Shown: positions 16,292 through 26,301 of the stretch, in pieces
Numbering within the stretch: position 1 is the first letter of the stretch
Layout: every line of letters starts with the position of its first letter
From: Paracoccaceae bacterium
GTDB taxonomy: Bacteria; Pseudomonadota; Alphaproteobacteria; Rhodobacterales; Rhodobacteraceae
NCBI GenBank assembly: GCA_009842205.1
Contig: VYFX01000006.1
Coordinates: 1 to 46,648, forward strand
Length of the DNA: 46,648 nt
Direction: 5' to 3'
Notes under the pieces: model-generated
Told to the model about the DNA's origin: nothing
The model's input: only the letters and a program-made list of their open reading frames with translations
Databases searched by the model: none
Position numbers and translations under genes: made by a program

Positions 16292-19249
16292 ATGTTCACT
16301 TCACAAAACAATCCAAGAGTATTCGCAGTTCATCCGGGTTGTGATTTTGCCCGTGTCTTTGTTGATGGACTTATTGACAGGATGAAAGATGCCAACCCCG
16401 AAGACATGGCACGAGTGGAAATTTATCTCACGACAAACAGTCTGCGACAAGCAGTAATTGCCAGATTCATTGAACACAAGAATACCTTTCTTCCCAAACT
16501 TTACCTGCTTACCGATTTGAAAAGGGATGCAAGGTTCCCGGCAATACCACTGCCAGCATCCACACTCCGTATACGTTTGGAACTGATCCAGATGATCAAG
16601 AAATTGCTTGAAAATGATCAACGGTTCGATTCCCATCTGGCCCAATATGAACTTGCCAGGACGCTTGAATCCTTGTTGCAGGAACTCAATGAGGAAAATG
16701 TGGGTCCTGAAGATCTGCAGGGACTCGATCAAACCAATTTGTCGTCACATTGGAAGGAAAGTCTTAAATTCCTTGAAATTCCTACTGGGTATTTCAAAAC
16801 CTCTACCAAACCAAGCGAGGAGGCACGACTGAGGCTTGTCATCGAGATGTTGGTTGCCAGTTGGGAAATCAATCCACCAGATCATCCCATAATCGTGGCT
16901 GGCTCAACAGGCTCGGTAGGAGCAACCCAGTATTTTATGCAAAAGGTAGCAATCCTGCCCCAAGGGGCACTGGTCCTGCCCTGTCTTGATTTTGATTTAC
17001 CGGCAAGAGTCTGGGAAAAGATGGGAAGTAAATCACCACAGGTAGATCATCCCCAATACCGATTATACGAACTTGCCACCAAACTGAATATATTTCCAAC
17101 GGATATTCCACACTGGACCGGAAATATTGTGAGGGACCGTCCCCGAAATTCCCTGGTTTCCCTTGCCTTGCGACCTGCACCAGTTACCAACCAATGGCAA
17201 TCCGAGGGACCGAAACTTGCCAACCTGAAGGAGGCAACGGAAGGTCTGACTCTGGTCGAAGCACCCACTCCGAGGATTGAAGCGGTCACTATAGCCTTGC
17301 AGTTGAAAAAAGCCTTGGAAGACAACAAGACTGCTGCCCTGGTTACTCCCGACAGATCCCTGATAAGGAGGGTCAAGACGACACTTGGAAAATGGAAGAT
17401 CAATCCGGGGAACTCCCGGAATGACAATTTGCTACAAACTTCCCTAGGCAATTTTTTGCAAAGCATAGCCAATTTGATGGGCAGGGAGGCCAACCCCGAA
17501 GAGTTTGTGGCACTGCTGAAACATTCACATACCAATTCGGGCTCAGGTCAGGAAAGGCACAGGGAATTTGCCTCCGATCTTGAATTTTACATTCGCTCCA
17601 AGGGTCCGGAATACGACCCCATGAAACAAACTGGCAGTTGGTTGAATATCAACCCTGGGCAGGATGAGACAAAATGGTTCAAATGGTTCAAATCCAATTT
17701 GGACCAATTGGAGCGAAGTACCAAAGGTACACTTGAAGAGTTTGTCAGCCTCCACAAATCAATTGCCGCAAGTTTGGCAAATGGTCCCGATGGTCAATCG
17801 GCATTGTTATTTGATAATGAAGACCAGACCACCGACAAGGTAAACACCCTTTTCAATAGGATTTGGAGGGCATCTTCAATCCCGGGAAAAATCCCTTCCC
17901 TGGAATACGCCGAGCTGTTTTATGGACTGGCTTGTGAAATGCAAATATCAAACACCAGTGAAGTTACCCCAAACCTTTATTTCTGGAATACTGAAGATGC
18001 CCGAATGCAATCTCCGGACTTGTTGATTGCCGGGGGAATGAATGAAGGCTCATGGCCCATTTTTCTCGGACAGGACCCTTGGTTGAACCGCAACCTTCGC
18101 AGCCAGTTGGGTTTGAATTTACCCGAAACCAAGATTGGCTTGATGGGTCATGATTTTCAACAAATTGTTTCCGGCAAGGAAGTGATACTTTCCAGGAGTA
18201 CACTGGGTGATGGTGATCCGACGACCCCGTCAAGATGGCTTAGCCGTTTGACAAATTTGCTTAACGGGCTTGATCCCGATGGAATATCAGCCCTGGAAAG
18301 CATGAGGGCCCGTGGCAATCAATGGCTGCAACTGGCTGAAAGGTCTGAAAAACCAGAAAGCCGGCAATCATTCTATTGCCGCCCAGAACCATCTCCTCCA
18401 CTCGTTTCCCGTCCGAAAAAAATCAGTGTAACGGCAGTCAGGACACTGATAACCGATCCCTATGCCATTTATGCCAGGGACATCCTGAAATTTAAACCCG
18501 TATATCGCTTGAAAGTGGAACCCAGTTACCTGTTGAGGGGTATCAAACTCCATACGATCATGGAACAGTTTATGGCAGTTTTTAATGAGGATCCAGATGA
18601 GGTCGAAATCGAAAAGTTGATGGAAATTGCCAAAGAGGCCTTGACCAACACCGGCACGCTTCCTGTCGTCGAAGAAGTCTGGTTGTCAACCCTTACGCAT
18701 AACGCAAAAGAGCTTTTGCAAATCGAACAGGCAATTCGCCAAAAAACGGAACCGGAGTTTCTGGAACACAAGGGAGAATACCACTTTGATCATCTCGATT
18801 TTACTCTTACGGCGAAATGTGACCGGATAGATTTGGAACATGAATCTACAAACATTTGGCATCTTTTTGATTATAAATCTGGTGCAATTCCCACTGCCTC
18901 ACAAATTGACAAATGGGAAAAGCAAATCCCCTTGCAGGTCATTATGGCTGAGCAGGGGGCATTTGAGGGTGTTTCGGGTACCGTTTCAAGGGCAGCCTAC
19001 ATCGGGATTGGCAGAAAACCTGAAATAAGGGAGGTTGGGAATCGAAACCTAGCCGGTATAGATTCCTTTATGGATGACTGGAACAAATTCCAGGAACTCG
19101 TCAAATTTTACCAGAGCTCAACCACTGGTTATATCTCCCGCCGTTATGGTGGTGCTGGAACCCAATCCAATGATTACGACCATCTGGCCCGATTTGGTGA
19201 ATGGGAAGATACCGATAAATCGATTTACCAAAAGGTAGGTGATGGTTAG
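16292..19249 (+). CDS. addB: Double-strand break repair protein AddB (alphaproteobacterial type)
   Basis: A 985-residue partner of AddA in the AddAB helicase-nuclease, which resects DNA ends for RecA loading. The N-terminal two thirds are a degenerate helicase-like region with weak motifs. The C-terminus has a RecB-type PD-(D/E)xK nuclease domain: GIKLHTIMEQFM (about residue 750), LTAKCDRIDL and FDYKSGAIPT (catalytic D and K). SYACPW-like iron-sulfur cysteines of the Bacillus form are not evident. The start codon ATG 16292 has no clear ribosome-binding site. The end overlaps addA by 8-11 nt, so the two are coupled. Confidence 0.92.
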   Translation: MFTSQNNPRVFAVHPGCDFARVFVDGLIDRMKDANPEDMARVEIYLTTNSLRQAVIARFIEHKNTFLPKLYLLTDLKRDARFPAIPLPASTLRIRLELIQMIKKLLENDQRFDSHLAQYELARTLESLLQELNEENVGPEDLQGLDQTNLSSHWKESLKFLEIPTGYFKTSTKPSEEARLRLVIEMLVASWEINPPDHPIIVAGSTGSVGATQYFMQKVAILPQGALVLPCLDFDLPARVWEKMGSKSPQVDHPQYRLYELATKLNIFPTDIPHWTGNIVRDRPRNSLVSLALRPAPVTNQWQSEGPKLANLKEATEGLTLVEAPTPRIEAVTIALQLKKALEDNKTAALVTPDRSLIRRVKTTLGKWKINPGNSRNDNLLQTSLGNFLQSIANLMGREANPEEFVALLKHSHTNSGSGQERHREFASDLEFYIRSKGPEYDPMKQTGSWLNINPGQDETKWFKWFKSNLDQLERSTKGTLEEFVSLHKSIAASLANGPDGQSALLFDNEDQTTDKVNTLFNRIWRASSIPGKIPSLEYAELFYGLACEMQISNTSEVTPNLYFWNTEDARMQSPDLLIAGGMNEGSWPIFLGQDPWLNRNLRSQLGLNLPETKIGLMGHDFQQIVSGKEVILSRSTLGDGDPTTPSRWLSRLTNLLNGLDPDGISALESMRARGNQWLQLAERSEKPESRQSFYCRPEPSPPLVSRPKKISVTAVRTLITDPYAIYARDILKFKPVYRLKVEPSYLLRGIKLHTIMEQFMAVFNEDPDEVEIEKLMEIAKEALTNTGTLPVVEEVWLSTLTHNAKELLQIEQAIRQKTEPEFLEHKGEYHFDHLDFTLTAKCDRIDLEHESTNIWHLFDYKSGAIPTASQIDKWEKQIPLQVIMAEQGAFEGVSGTVSRAAYIGIGRKPEIREVGNRNLAGIDSFMDDWNKFQELVKFYQSSTTGYISRRYGGAGTQSNDYDHLARFGEWEDTDKSIYQKVGDG

Positions 19250-22200
19250 CAATCGATTTGATGAAGCCACCCTGCCCCAGGTAAAGGCAGCCAATCCGTT
19301 TGAATCCTCCTGGGTATTGGCCAATGCCGGTTCCGGCAAGACCCGGGTTTTGACCAATCGTGTGGTCCGCTTACTACTTGCCGGTACTTCTCCCCAAAAA
19401 ATCCTGTGCATTACCTTTACCAATGCAGCAGCCACCAATATGCTCAATCGACTTGTTGAAACCCTTGGTGGATGGGCCATGCTCCCCAATGATGACCTAA
19501 GGGACAAGCTTTTGGAACTTGGGGAAGATGAAAACTCGCTAACCCCTGAAAAACTGGATTCCGCCCGTACCCTCTTTGCACGGGCATTGGAAACACCCGG
19601 AGGCATGAAAATACAGACTTTTCATTCCTTCGCTACAGCCTTATTGAGACAATTCCCACGGGAAGCGGGAGTTTCTCCCCAATTTAAATTGATTGATGAT
19701 CGAAAAGCCAGAAACATCCAGATTGATCTGCTTAACGAACTTGTGGCAACTGACCGCAATATTGTGGAGCAACTTTCCAAATATCTGGATTATGAAAGCC
19801 TCAAGCAATTTACCAAGGATATCTTTGACAAAAGGGACGATTTCAATAAGGAGGCAACCAAGGAGTTCATCTGGAAAAAATTCGACGTGAGAGAGGATTG
19901 GGACGGGACAAGTCTTGTCAACTCGGTCACACCGGATGACATCCGGATGATCGAATCCCTGTTGCCTATTTTGCAGAAGGGTTCCATCACTGACCGGAAA
20001 AAAGGTGCACTGATAGGTGAAACATTGGCAACTGGTAAGCCTGATCTCATTGTCTCCCAATTGATCGAATGCCTAATTAGCAAACCCAACAGTAAAAATC
20101 CCTATTCGGTCGCCAAGTTCCCTACCAACCCAACCAAACAAATGATGGGGAGTGGGCTTGTTGCGGAATTTGAGAGTTTTGCCGAACACCTATCCCAAGC
20201 AAAAATAAACGAGGAGAATTTCCAAGGCGCACAAAGAACCCTGTTGCTTCACCAATTTGCCGGGAAAATACTTGATGCCTATCGGGAAAAGAAAAGAAAA
20301 AATGCATGGTTGGATTTTGATGACCTTCTGACCAGTGTCCTGGAAATATTGAGAGACCCGGATATATCCCAGTGGATCCTGTATCGTCTGGATGAGGATA
20401 TTGATCATATCCTGGTTGATGAAGCACAGGATGTAAACACCAAACAATGGAAAATAGTATCCATTCTGGCCGAGGAGTTCACATCCGGTGTCGGCCAAAG
20501 GGGAGATCTGGTCAGAACGGTGTTCGCAGTTGGTGATGAGAAGCAGTCCATTTTCGGTTTTCAGGGAGCGGCCCCGGAAAGGTTTCGGGAAAGACGGGAC
20601 TATTTCAAGGAAAAGTTCGAGAAAAGCGGTAGGAAATTCATTGAGGAGGACTTGGAGTTTTCCTTCCGTTCATCAAATGAAATCCTTAGGCTGGTTGACG
20701 GATATCTGAATCTTTACCACGAAAAGTTTTACACACGGTTCATACCCCACAAGGCTTATAAAGACAAACTTCCGGGTTGGGTGGAATTATGGCCACTTGC
20801 ACCCAAACGGGATACTTCTGATGAAGAGGAGTGGTATATACCCGGCTTCGTCAAACAAGAGAAGAAACCTGCAGAGATTCTGGCCCAAAATCTCGTTGCC
20901 AAAATCAAAAAGATGATTGACAACGAGTTTATTCCTACCGATAAAAACGGCAAGACAAGACGGGTGAGGCCGGGAGACATCCTGATCCTGGTCCAAAGCC
21001 GGGGATCTATATATAGGTCCATGATCAAGGAGTTGAAAAAAGCTGGTTTGCCACTGGCAGGAACCGATCGGATTACACTGTCGGATGATCTGGCGGTCAA
21101 GGATCTTCTTGCCCTGCTATTGTTCCTGTCGGTACCCAAGGATGATTTGTCCCTAGCAGTTGTATTGAAATCTCCTCTCTTCGGGTTTGATGAAGATGAT
21201 ATATTTCGTTTGGCCCATGGCCGTACGGGTTCCCTTTGGGATGTCCTGGAGACCAGAAAGGACAGTTCCGGACGCTTCAGCAACGCCCACAGAATATTGT
21301 CAGAACTTCGTTCCCTTGCGGGGGAGGAAACTCCCTACGATCTCCTGGAAAAAATCCTGACTGTTTATGAAGGTCGGAAACTGTTGGTGGCTAGACTTGG
21401 AATTTCCTGTATTGAAGCCCTTGACCTGCTTCTGGTCCAAGCACTTGAATATGAAATAGACGAAACACCATCCTTAACCGGGTTTCTGGAGTGGCTGGAA
21501 CCCGGGGCAGTAAACATCAAGCGGCAATTTGAACAGCAGCAGGACGAAATACGTGTAATGTCGGTTCATGGGGCCAAGGGTCTGGAATCACCGATTGTCA
21601 TATTGCCAGACACCAGGTCCCTGTATAATCACGGTAATGTTATTGTTCCTTGTGCTGAAGACAATTTTCCATTGTGGTCCACCAAACCTGAAATTACCGA
21701 GCCTGTAGCCAATGGGCTGAAAAAGATAGAGTCTGAAGACTGGAAGGAATATCTGAGACTTCTTTATGTTGCCATGACCAGAGCTGAATCACGGTTGATC
21801 ATTTGTGGTGCTCAAACCAGAAAAGACCTGCCCAAATCCGAAGAGCAGATCAAGGACTGGTACGAGATGATTTACTGGGTCATGTCAAGAAACATGAATG
21901 AAGCGTTCCATGATTTTAGTGCCGACCTGAACGAAGATATGACCAATAAATATGGCTACATGCTGAGATCGGAAAACTGGCCTATGGAGACTGATCAGGA
22001 ACCTGATGTCCAGAAGATTGAAGATATCACCTTGCCTCATTGGGTAGAAAAGATACCCGTATGGGAAACTCCGGGTAAACTCTCCGAATCTCCGTCCAAC
22101 CTAGGTGGCGACAAGGTGGTGTCAGGTGAGATTGATACCGAAGCGACAAGTGATTCCGCACTGCTGAAGGGAAATGTCATTCACCTCCTTCTGGAACATC

Positions 22201-22700
22201 TTCCAAACATTCCCAGAACTGAATGGGAGATCAGGGGCAAGCAGTTGATTGATTTGAAATATCCAGATATCGTCACACGAGACCGCAGCGAATGGATTGC
22301 CAACAGTATTGCCATATTGGAAAATCCGGATTTGAAATTCCTTTTTGATACTTCCGAAACCAATCTTGAGGAAGTTGCCATTACAGCCGAAATCCCTGAA
22401 TTGGACAACAAACCCATTTTTGGTTACATAGACCGGCTGGTGATTGCCGATGACCATGTTCTGGCTGTTGACTTTAAAACCAACAGGCTGGTACCCGCCA
22501 ATGTGGATGAAACACCTGAAGGGTTATTACGCCAGATGGGGGCCTATCACAGAGCTCTTGAAAAAATCTATCCCGACAAAAAAATCAAGACTGCCATCTT
22601 GTGGACCCAGACGGGAGAATTAAGTAAACTACCTGAAGAATTGACATTGAATGCCTTGAAAAGAGCATTTACAATGGCAGATACCCAATCCAAAATTTAA
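19242..22700 (+). CDS. addA: Double-strand break repair helicase AddA
   Basis: An 1152-residue UvrD/RecB-like helicase with a C-terminal nuclease. Walker A is ANAGSGKT (residues 27-34). Further helicase motifs are ITFTNAAATNM (Ia), ILVDEAQDVN (II), VFAVGDEKQSIFGFQGA (III), VMSVHGAKGLESPIVIL (V) and LLYVAMTRAESRL (VI). The nuclease domain shows GNVIHLLLEHL, YIDRLV and LAVDFKTNR (catalytic D and K). ATG 19242 is preferred over the GTG directly before it; AAAGG lies about 7 nt upstream. trxA follows 23 nt later on the same strand. Confidence 0.95.
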   Translation: MVSNRFDEATLPQVKAANPFESSWVLANAGSGKTRVLTNRVVRLLLAGTSPQKILCITFTNAAATNMLNRLVETLGGWAMLPNDDLRDKLLELGEDENSLTPEKLDSARTLFARALETPGGMKIQTFHSFATALLRQFPREAGVSPQFKLIDDRKARNIQIDLLNELVATDRNIVEQLSKYLDYESLKQFTKDIFDKRDDFNKEATKEFIWKKFDVREDWDGTSLVNSVTPDDIRMIESLLPILQKGSITDRKKGALIGETLATGKPDLIVSQLIECLISKPNSKNPYSVAKFPTNPTKQMMGSGLVAEFESFAEHLSQAKINEENFQGAQRTLLLHQFAGKILDAYREKKRKNAWLDFDDLLTSVLEILRDPDISQWILYRLDEDIDHILVDEAQDVNTKQWKIVSILAEEFTSGVGQRGDLVRTVFAVGDEKQSIFGFQGAAPERFRERRDYFKEKFEKSGRKFIEEDLEFSFRSSNEILRLVDGYLNLYHEKFYTRFIPHKAYKDKLPGWVELWPLAPKRDTSDEEEWYIPGFVKQEKKPAEILAQNLVAKIKKMIDNEFIPTDKNGKTRRVRPGDILILVQSRGSIYRSMIKELKKAGLPLAGTDRITLSDDLAVKDLLALLLFLSVPKDDLSLAVVLKSPLFGFDEDDIFRLAHGRTGSLWDVLETRKDSSGRFSNAHRILSELRSLAGEETPYDLLEKILTVYEGRKLLVARLGISCIEALDLLLVQALEYEIDETPSLTGFLEWLEPGAVNIKRQFEQQQDEIRVMSVHGAKGLESPIVILPDTRSLYNHGNVIVPCAEDNFPLWSTKPEITEPVANGLKKIESEDWKEYLRLLYVAMTRAESRLIICGAQTRKDLPKSEEQIKDWYEMIYWVMSRNMNEAFHDFSADLNEDMTNKYGYMLRSENWPMETDQEPDVQKIEDITLPHWVEKIPVWETPGKLSESPSNLGGDKVVSGEIDTEATSDSALLKGNVIHLLLEHLPNIPRTEWEIRGKQLIDLKYPDIVTRDRSEWIANSIAILENPDLKFLFDTSETNLEEVAITAEIPELDNKPIFGYIDRLVIADDHVLAVDFKTNRLVPANVDETPEGLLRQMGAYHRALEKIYPDKKIKTAILWTQTGELSKLPEELTLNALKRAFTMADTQSKI

Positions 22701-22723
22701 CTACCCGAAATTCCGGAGGAAAA

Positions 22724-23050
22724 ATGAGTGTAATCCACGTAACAGACGAATCTTTTGAAGCCGATGTAATCAATGCTCCAAACCCCGTTCTGGTGGATTT
22801 TTGGGCTGAATGGTGTGGACCCTGTCGTCAAATAGGTCCTGTTCTGGAGGAATTGGCGGCCGAGTACAATGGCAGCCTGACAATCGCCAAGGTTGATATC
22901 GAGGAAAATATGGACACTCCATCAAGACTTGGTGTCAGAGGCATTCCTGCCCTGTTCATGTTCAAAGGTGGTGAGGTTGTCGGCAATCTCACCGGTGCAC
23001 TTCCCAAACCCGCCATCAAAAAGTGGATTGACAGTTCCATCGAGGACTGA
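22724..23050 (+). CDS. trxA: Thioredoxin
   Basis: A 108-residue thioredoxin with the redox motif AEWCGPCRQIGP (Cys31 and Cys34), the buried-aspartate strand VLVDFWA, and the cis-proline loop GIPALFMFKGG. It is a cytoplasmic disulfide reductant with no signal peptide. GGAGG precedes the ATG. Its position right after addA and before the convergent folC-accD pair is the standard arrangement in Alphaproteobacteria and probably has no functional tie to DNA repair. Confidence 0.97.
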   Translation: MSVIHVTDESFEADVINAPNPVLVDFWAEWCGPCRQIGPVLEELAAEYNGSLTIAKVDIEENMDTPSRLGVRGIPALFMFKGGEVVGNLTGALPKPAIKKWIDSSIED

Positions 23051-23091
23051 TTTGGATTTGCATTAGCACAAGTTAATAGCGATATGCCGAC

Positions 23092-24366
23092 TCAAAAGTT
23101 CTCCTTAAGTACCTGACCGGCGAGATAAAGGGACCCGCAGACCAGTATCCGGGAATTGGGATAACTGGACGATATCGTCTTGACTGCGGTCAGGGGACTT
23201 TCCGAGGTAAAGGTTTCAAAACCGACTTCCCTTGCGACCGAGGCAATACTGTCTGCAGACAGGGATGACTCTTCCCCGGGAATCTCGATACCGTAAAGTT
23301 CATCGGCGGCTGGGCGCAGGTTTCTAAGAAACCCTCTTGAATCCTTGGTTTCCAACATTCCACAAACCAGCCGTGTCTTTTTGGAAGGCAGTTTGTTCAG
23401 GGTCATTGTCAGGGCCTGCCCGGCTGCCGGATTATGACCTCCATCAAGCCATACTTCCGATCCGTTGGCATTATCAATCAGGGGGCCGGTCTGCAAGCGC
23501 TGCATGCGGCCAGGCCATCGGGCCTTGAGCAAGGCTTGCCTGATTTCGGGTTCCCTGAAACCAAGATATCGCAGAACGGTAATTGCCGTACCGGCATTGA
23601 TGGTCTGGTGTTCGCCAACCAGGCTGGGTTTCGGCAGGATCATGTCACCACCTGTATCGGTATAGACCAATTGGTTTGCATCGGCCCTGACGAACCAGTC
23701 CCTGTCCTGTATCAGCAGTGGGGTATTTCGGCTTTTGGCAACATTTTCAATTACCTCAAGGACTTCCGGTTCCTGACGGGAAATGACCGAAGGTATGCCT
23801 TGTTTTAGGATACCTGCCTTTTCGAAGGCAATCTTTGCCAGCGTGTCCCCCAGATACTGCTCATGATCAATTGAAATGGGTGTAATGACCGTCAGTTCGG
23901 GTTGATCGACAACATTGGTCGCATCCAGCCTGCCACCAAGCCCGACTTCCAAAAGCAGATAGTCGGCATTGGTCCGTGAAAAGGCCAGAAATGCCGCAGC
24001 CGTTGTGATTTCGAAAAGGGAAATCGGCAGTTTCCGATTGACTGCCTCGCATTCCAGCAGAACATCAACCAGGGCGTCCTCCTCAATGATGGAACCAGCC
24101 AGGGCTATCCTTTCATTGAACTTGGTCAGGTGGGGAGAAATATAACTGTGAACCCTCTGGTCTGCGGCTTCCAGCCCGGCCCTTACCATGGCCAAGGAAG
24201 ATCCCTTGCCATTGGTTCCGGCAAAATGAATGACGGGAGGAAGTTTTCGTTCCGGATGCTTCAGTTCGGCCAGTAGCCTTTTGGGCCTATTGAGAGTGAG
24301 ATCAATGCTTTTCGGGTATAGCGATTTCAACCGATGCAGGATTTCAGTGGATGTCGATGCAGTCAC
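23092..24366 (-). CDS. folC: Folylpolyglutamate synthase / dihydrofolate synthase
   Basis: A 424-residue Mur-ligase-fold enzyme that adds glutamate to dihydropteroate and to reduced folates. The P-loop is GTNGKGS (residues 50-56), followed by SPHLTKFNERI (folate loop), LLEVGLGGRLDATNVV (with the essential E and D residues), ISIDHEQYLG, and the C-terminal-domain signature WLDGGHNPAAGQ. It follows accD with 52 nt between stop and start and is probably co-transcribed with it. Its stop faces the trxA stop about 40 nt away. Confidence 0.95.
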   Translation of the reverse strand: MTASTSTEILHRLKSLYPKSIDLTLNRPKRLLAELKHPERKLPPVIHFAGTNGKGSSLAMVRAGLEAADQRVHSYISPHLTKFNERIALAGSIIEEDALVDVLLECEAVNRKLPISLFEITTAAAFLAFSRTNADYLLLEVGLGGRLDATNVVDQPELTVITPISIDHEQYLGDTLAKIAFEKAGILKQGIPSVISRQEPEVLEVIENVAKSRNTPLLIQDRDWFVRADANQLVYTDTGGDMILPKPSLVGEHQTINAGTAITVLRYLGFREPEIRQALLKARWPGRMQRLQTGPLIDNANGSEVWLDGGHNPAAGQALTMTLNKLPSKKTRLVCGMLETKDSRGFLRNLRPAADELYGIEIPGEESSLSADSIASVAREVGFETFTSESPLTAVKTISSSYPNSRILVCGSLYLAGQVLKENF

Positions 24367-24418
24367 GAGAAATTCTCCCAGGCTACCAGGCAGGATGGTG
24401 AGGATAATTTAGGTTGTC

Positions 24419-25336
24419 TTAGTCCGTTTGGGAAGATTGTTTTTGATCCGATTTCTTCTCAAAGGTAATTTCACCTCTGATTGCTGGTGGTTTTTTCATG
24501 AGCAGTCTGGTCAGAACCATGATCGTTTCCCGCATTTTCTTCCTATGGACCACCATGTCAAGCATCCCTTTTTCCAGCAGGTATTCGGAACGTTGGAAGC
24601 CTTCAGGCAACTTCTCCTTGATGGTCTGTTCGATCACTCGTGGACCGGCAAATCCTATCAGGGCCTTCGGTTCAGCAATATGAATGTCCCCCAGCATGGC
24701 GTAGGATGCTGTAACCCCACCGGTGGTCGGGTTGGTCAAAACTACAATATAAGGCAATCCGGCATCGGCAAGTTGTTTGATTCCCACGGTTGAACGAGGC
24801 ATTTGCATTAGGCTGAGAATTCCTTCCTGCATCCGTGCACCTCCAGCCGTGGCAAACAACACCAAGGGTGCCTTGATCTTCAGGCATCGTTCGCAGGCAG
24901 CCAATATGGCATTACCCACATACATGCCCATCGACCCAGCCATGAATTCGAAATCCTGGGCCGCCACGATGGTTTTCAGTTTCCCGATATTGCCTTCGGC
25001 CACAAGCATGGCATCCTTTTCCTCGGTGACTTTCTGGGATGTCTTCAAGCGATCGGTATATTTTTTTGTATCCTTGAACGACAAGGGATCTTCCTTGGGT
25101 GACTCAATTTCCAGAAGTTTGTAGATCTTGTCATCAAAAAGAGTGTCAAATCTTTGTCGGGGGCTGATGGTCATGTGATAATCACAATCAGGACATACAT
25201 TCATTGAACGAACCAGGGTTCTGTGATTGATCATGACGCCACAACTTTTGCAAGTCGTCCACAAATTGTCAGGTACATCCCTGCGATCCAGAATGGACTT
25301 CAGCTTGGGACGAACATAATTGGAAATCCAGTTCAT
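24419..25336 (-). CDS. accD: Acetyl-CoA carboxylase carboxyltransferase subunit beta
   Basis: A 305-residue subunit that, with AccA, moves the carboxyl group from biotin to acetyl-CoA, the first step of fatty acid synthesis. The N-terminal zinc finger is complete: Cys29 and Cys32, then Cys48 and Cys51. The crotonase-like core has FEFMAGSMGM, LFATAGGARMQEG, TNPTTGGVTASYAMLGD and IGFAGPRVIEQTI. The ATG at 25336 is chosen because TGGAG lies just upstream and relatives begin MNWI; the frame extends upstream to 25402 but the extra residues do not fit the family. Confidence 0.96.
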   Translation of the reverse strand: MNWISNYVRPKLKSILDRRDVPDNLWTTCKSCGVMINHRTLVRSMNVCPDCDYHMTISPRQRFDTLFDDKIYKLLEIESPKEDPLSFKDTKKYTDRLKTSQKVTEEKDAMLVAEGNIGKLKTIVAAQDFEFMAGSMGMYVGNAILAACERCLKIKAPLVLFATAGGARMQEGILSLMQMPRSTVGIKQLADAGLPYIVVLTNPTTGGVTASYAMLGDIHIAEPKALIGFAGPRVIEQTIKEKLPEGFQRSEYLLEKGMLDMVVHRKKMRETIMVLTRLLMKKPPAIRGEITFEKKSDQKQSSQTD

Positions 25337-25413
25337 AATTCTCCAGAATTTGTTTGCATTTCTTTCATTTGCGAAAATATTACCATTACATAAACAGTCC
25401 AACCAAATAAAAT

Positions 25414-26184
25414 ATGTTTGTTATGCATTCATTTCTACACCATCCGAGTTACCCCCTGCCTCTTCCCATTGCCCATCGGGGATATTCGGCCAATTATCCT
25501 GAAAATACCATGGCTGCATTTTCCGCTGCGGTGGATTTGGGATACAAGTGTCTGGAAACCGATGTCCATGCAACCGCTGATGGCAGGCTTGTTGCATTTC
25601 ACGATCCCGACCTTAAGCGGGTCGCTTCGGTTGAGGGCAGGATTGACACCATGAAATGGGACGATCTGAAAAAAATAAGGGTCAAGGGTAAGGAACCCAT
25701 CCCTCTATTTGAGGACGTTTTGTCAAGCTGGCCGGATATTAGGTTCATCATTGATCCCAAGGAAGACAGTGCAACCAAGCCCCTTTATGATGTTCTGGTT
25801 GCCAATAATGTCTGGGATCGTGTTTGTGTAGGGTCGTTTTCGGACCAGAGATTGGCCTGGATACGCAGTGAGGCTGGGTCCAAATTATGCACTTCAATGG
25901 GTCCTCGGGAAGTATTTCGCCTCCGCTTTAAGAGTTGGGGCATTCCCCTGGGAGGTTTTGGAGCGAATTGTGTACAGGCACCCTTGCAGGACAAGGGTGT
26001 TCGTATACTTGATCGAAGTTTTATCAACAAGGCCCATTCGTATGGTTTCCCGGTGCAGGCGTGGACCATCAATGATGTTGAAACCATGGGCAAGCTGCTC
26101 GATTTGGGAATAGATGCCATCATGAGTGATGAAGCTGAATTGATGAAAAAGTTTTTCCAGAAACGTGGAATTTGGCGGGATTAA
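25414..26184 (+). CDS. Glycerophosphodiester phosphodiesterase
   Basis: A 256-residue GDPD-family TIM barrel. It hydrolyses deacylated phospholipids such as glycerophosphocholine to glycerol-3-phosphate and an alcohol. Catalytic motifs: IAHRGYSANYPENT (His21, Arg22, Glu30), LETDVHATADGRLVAFHD (metal E and D, second His), RFIIDPKED. The C-terminal VQAWTIND and GIDAIMSDEAEL are family hallmarks. There is no clear signal peptide or membrane span, suggesting a cytoplasmic UgpQ-like enzyme. It shares a short divergent spacer with accD, 77 nt between start codons. Confidence 0.92.
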   Translation: MFVMHSFLHHPSYPLPLPIAHRGYSANYPENTMAAFSAAVDLGYKCLETDVHATADGRLVAFHDPDLKRVASVEGRIDTMKWDDLKKIRVKGKEPIPLFEDVLSSWPDIRFIIDPKEDSATKPLYDVLVANNVWDRVCVGSFSDQRLAWIRSEAGSKLCTSMGPREVFRLRFKSWGIPLGGFGANCVQAPLQDKGVRILDRSFINKAHSYGFPVQAWTINDVETMGKLLDLGIDAIMSDEAELMKKFFQKRGIWRD

Positions 26185-26301
26185 CTTCAATTTTTCAAAC
26201 TAATTCGTTAATTACCCAACTTTATATATTTTCTAAACAAACCAACATTATTTTTGGGTTAGCACCCATCTATGAGTTCCCTTTATCCAGAAGGAAAAAC
26301 A

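Noticed and set aside
16301-22457. Many long antisense frames within addB and addA
   Set aside because: They are shadows of strongly supported genes with complete motifs.
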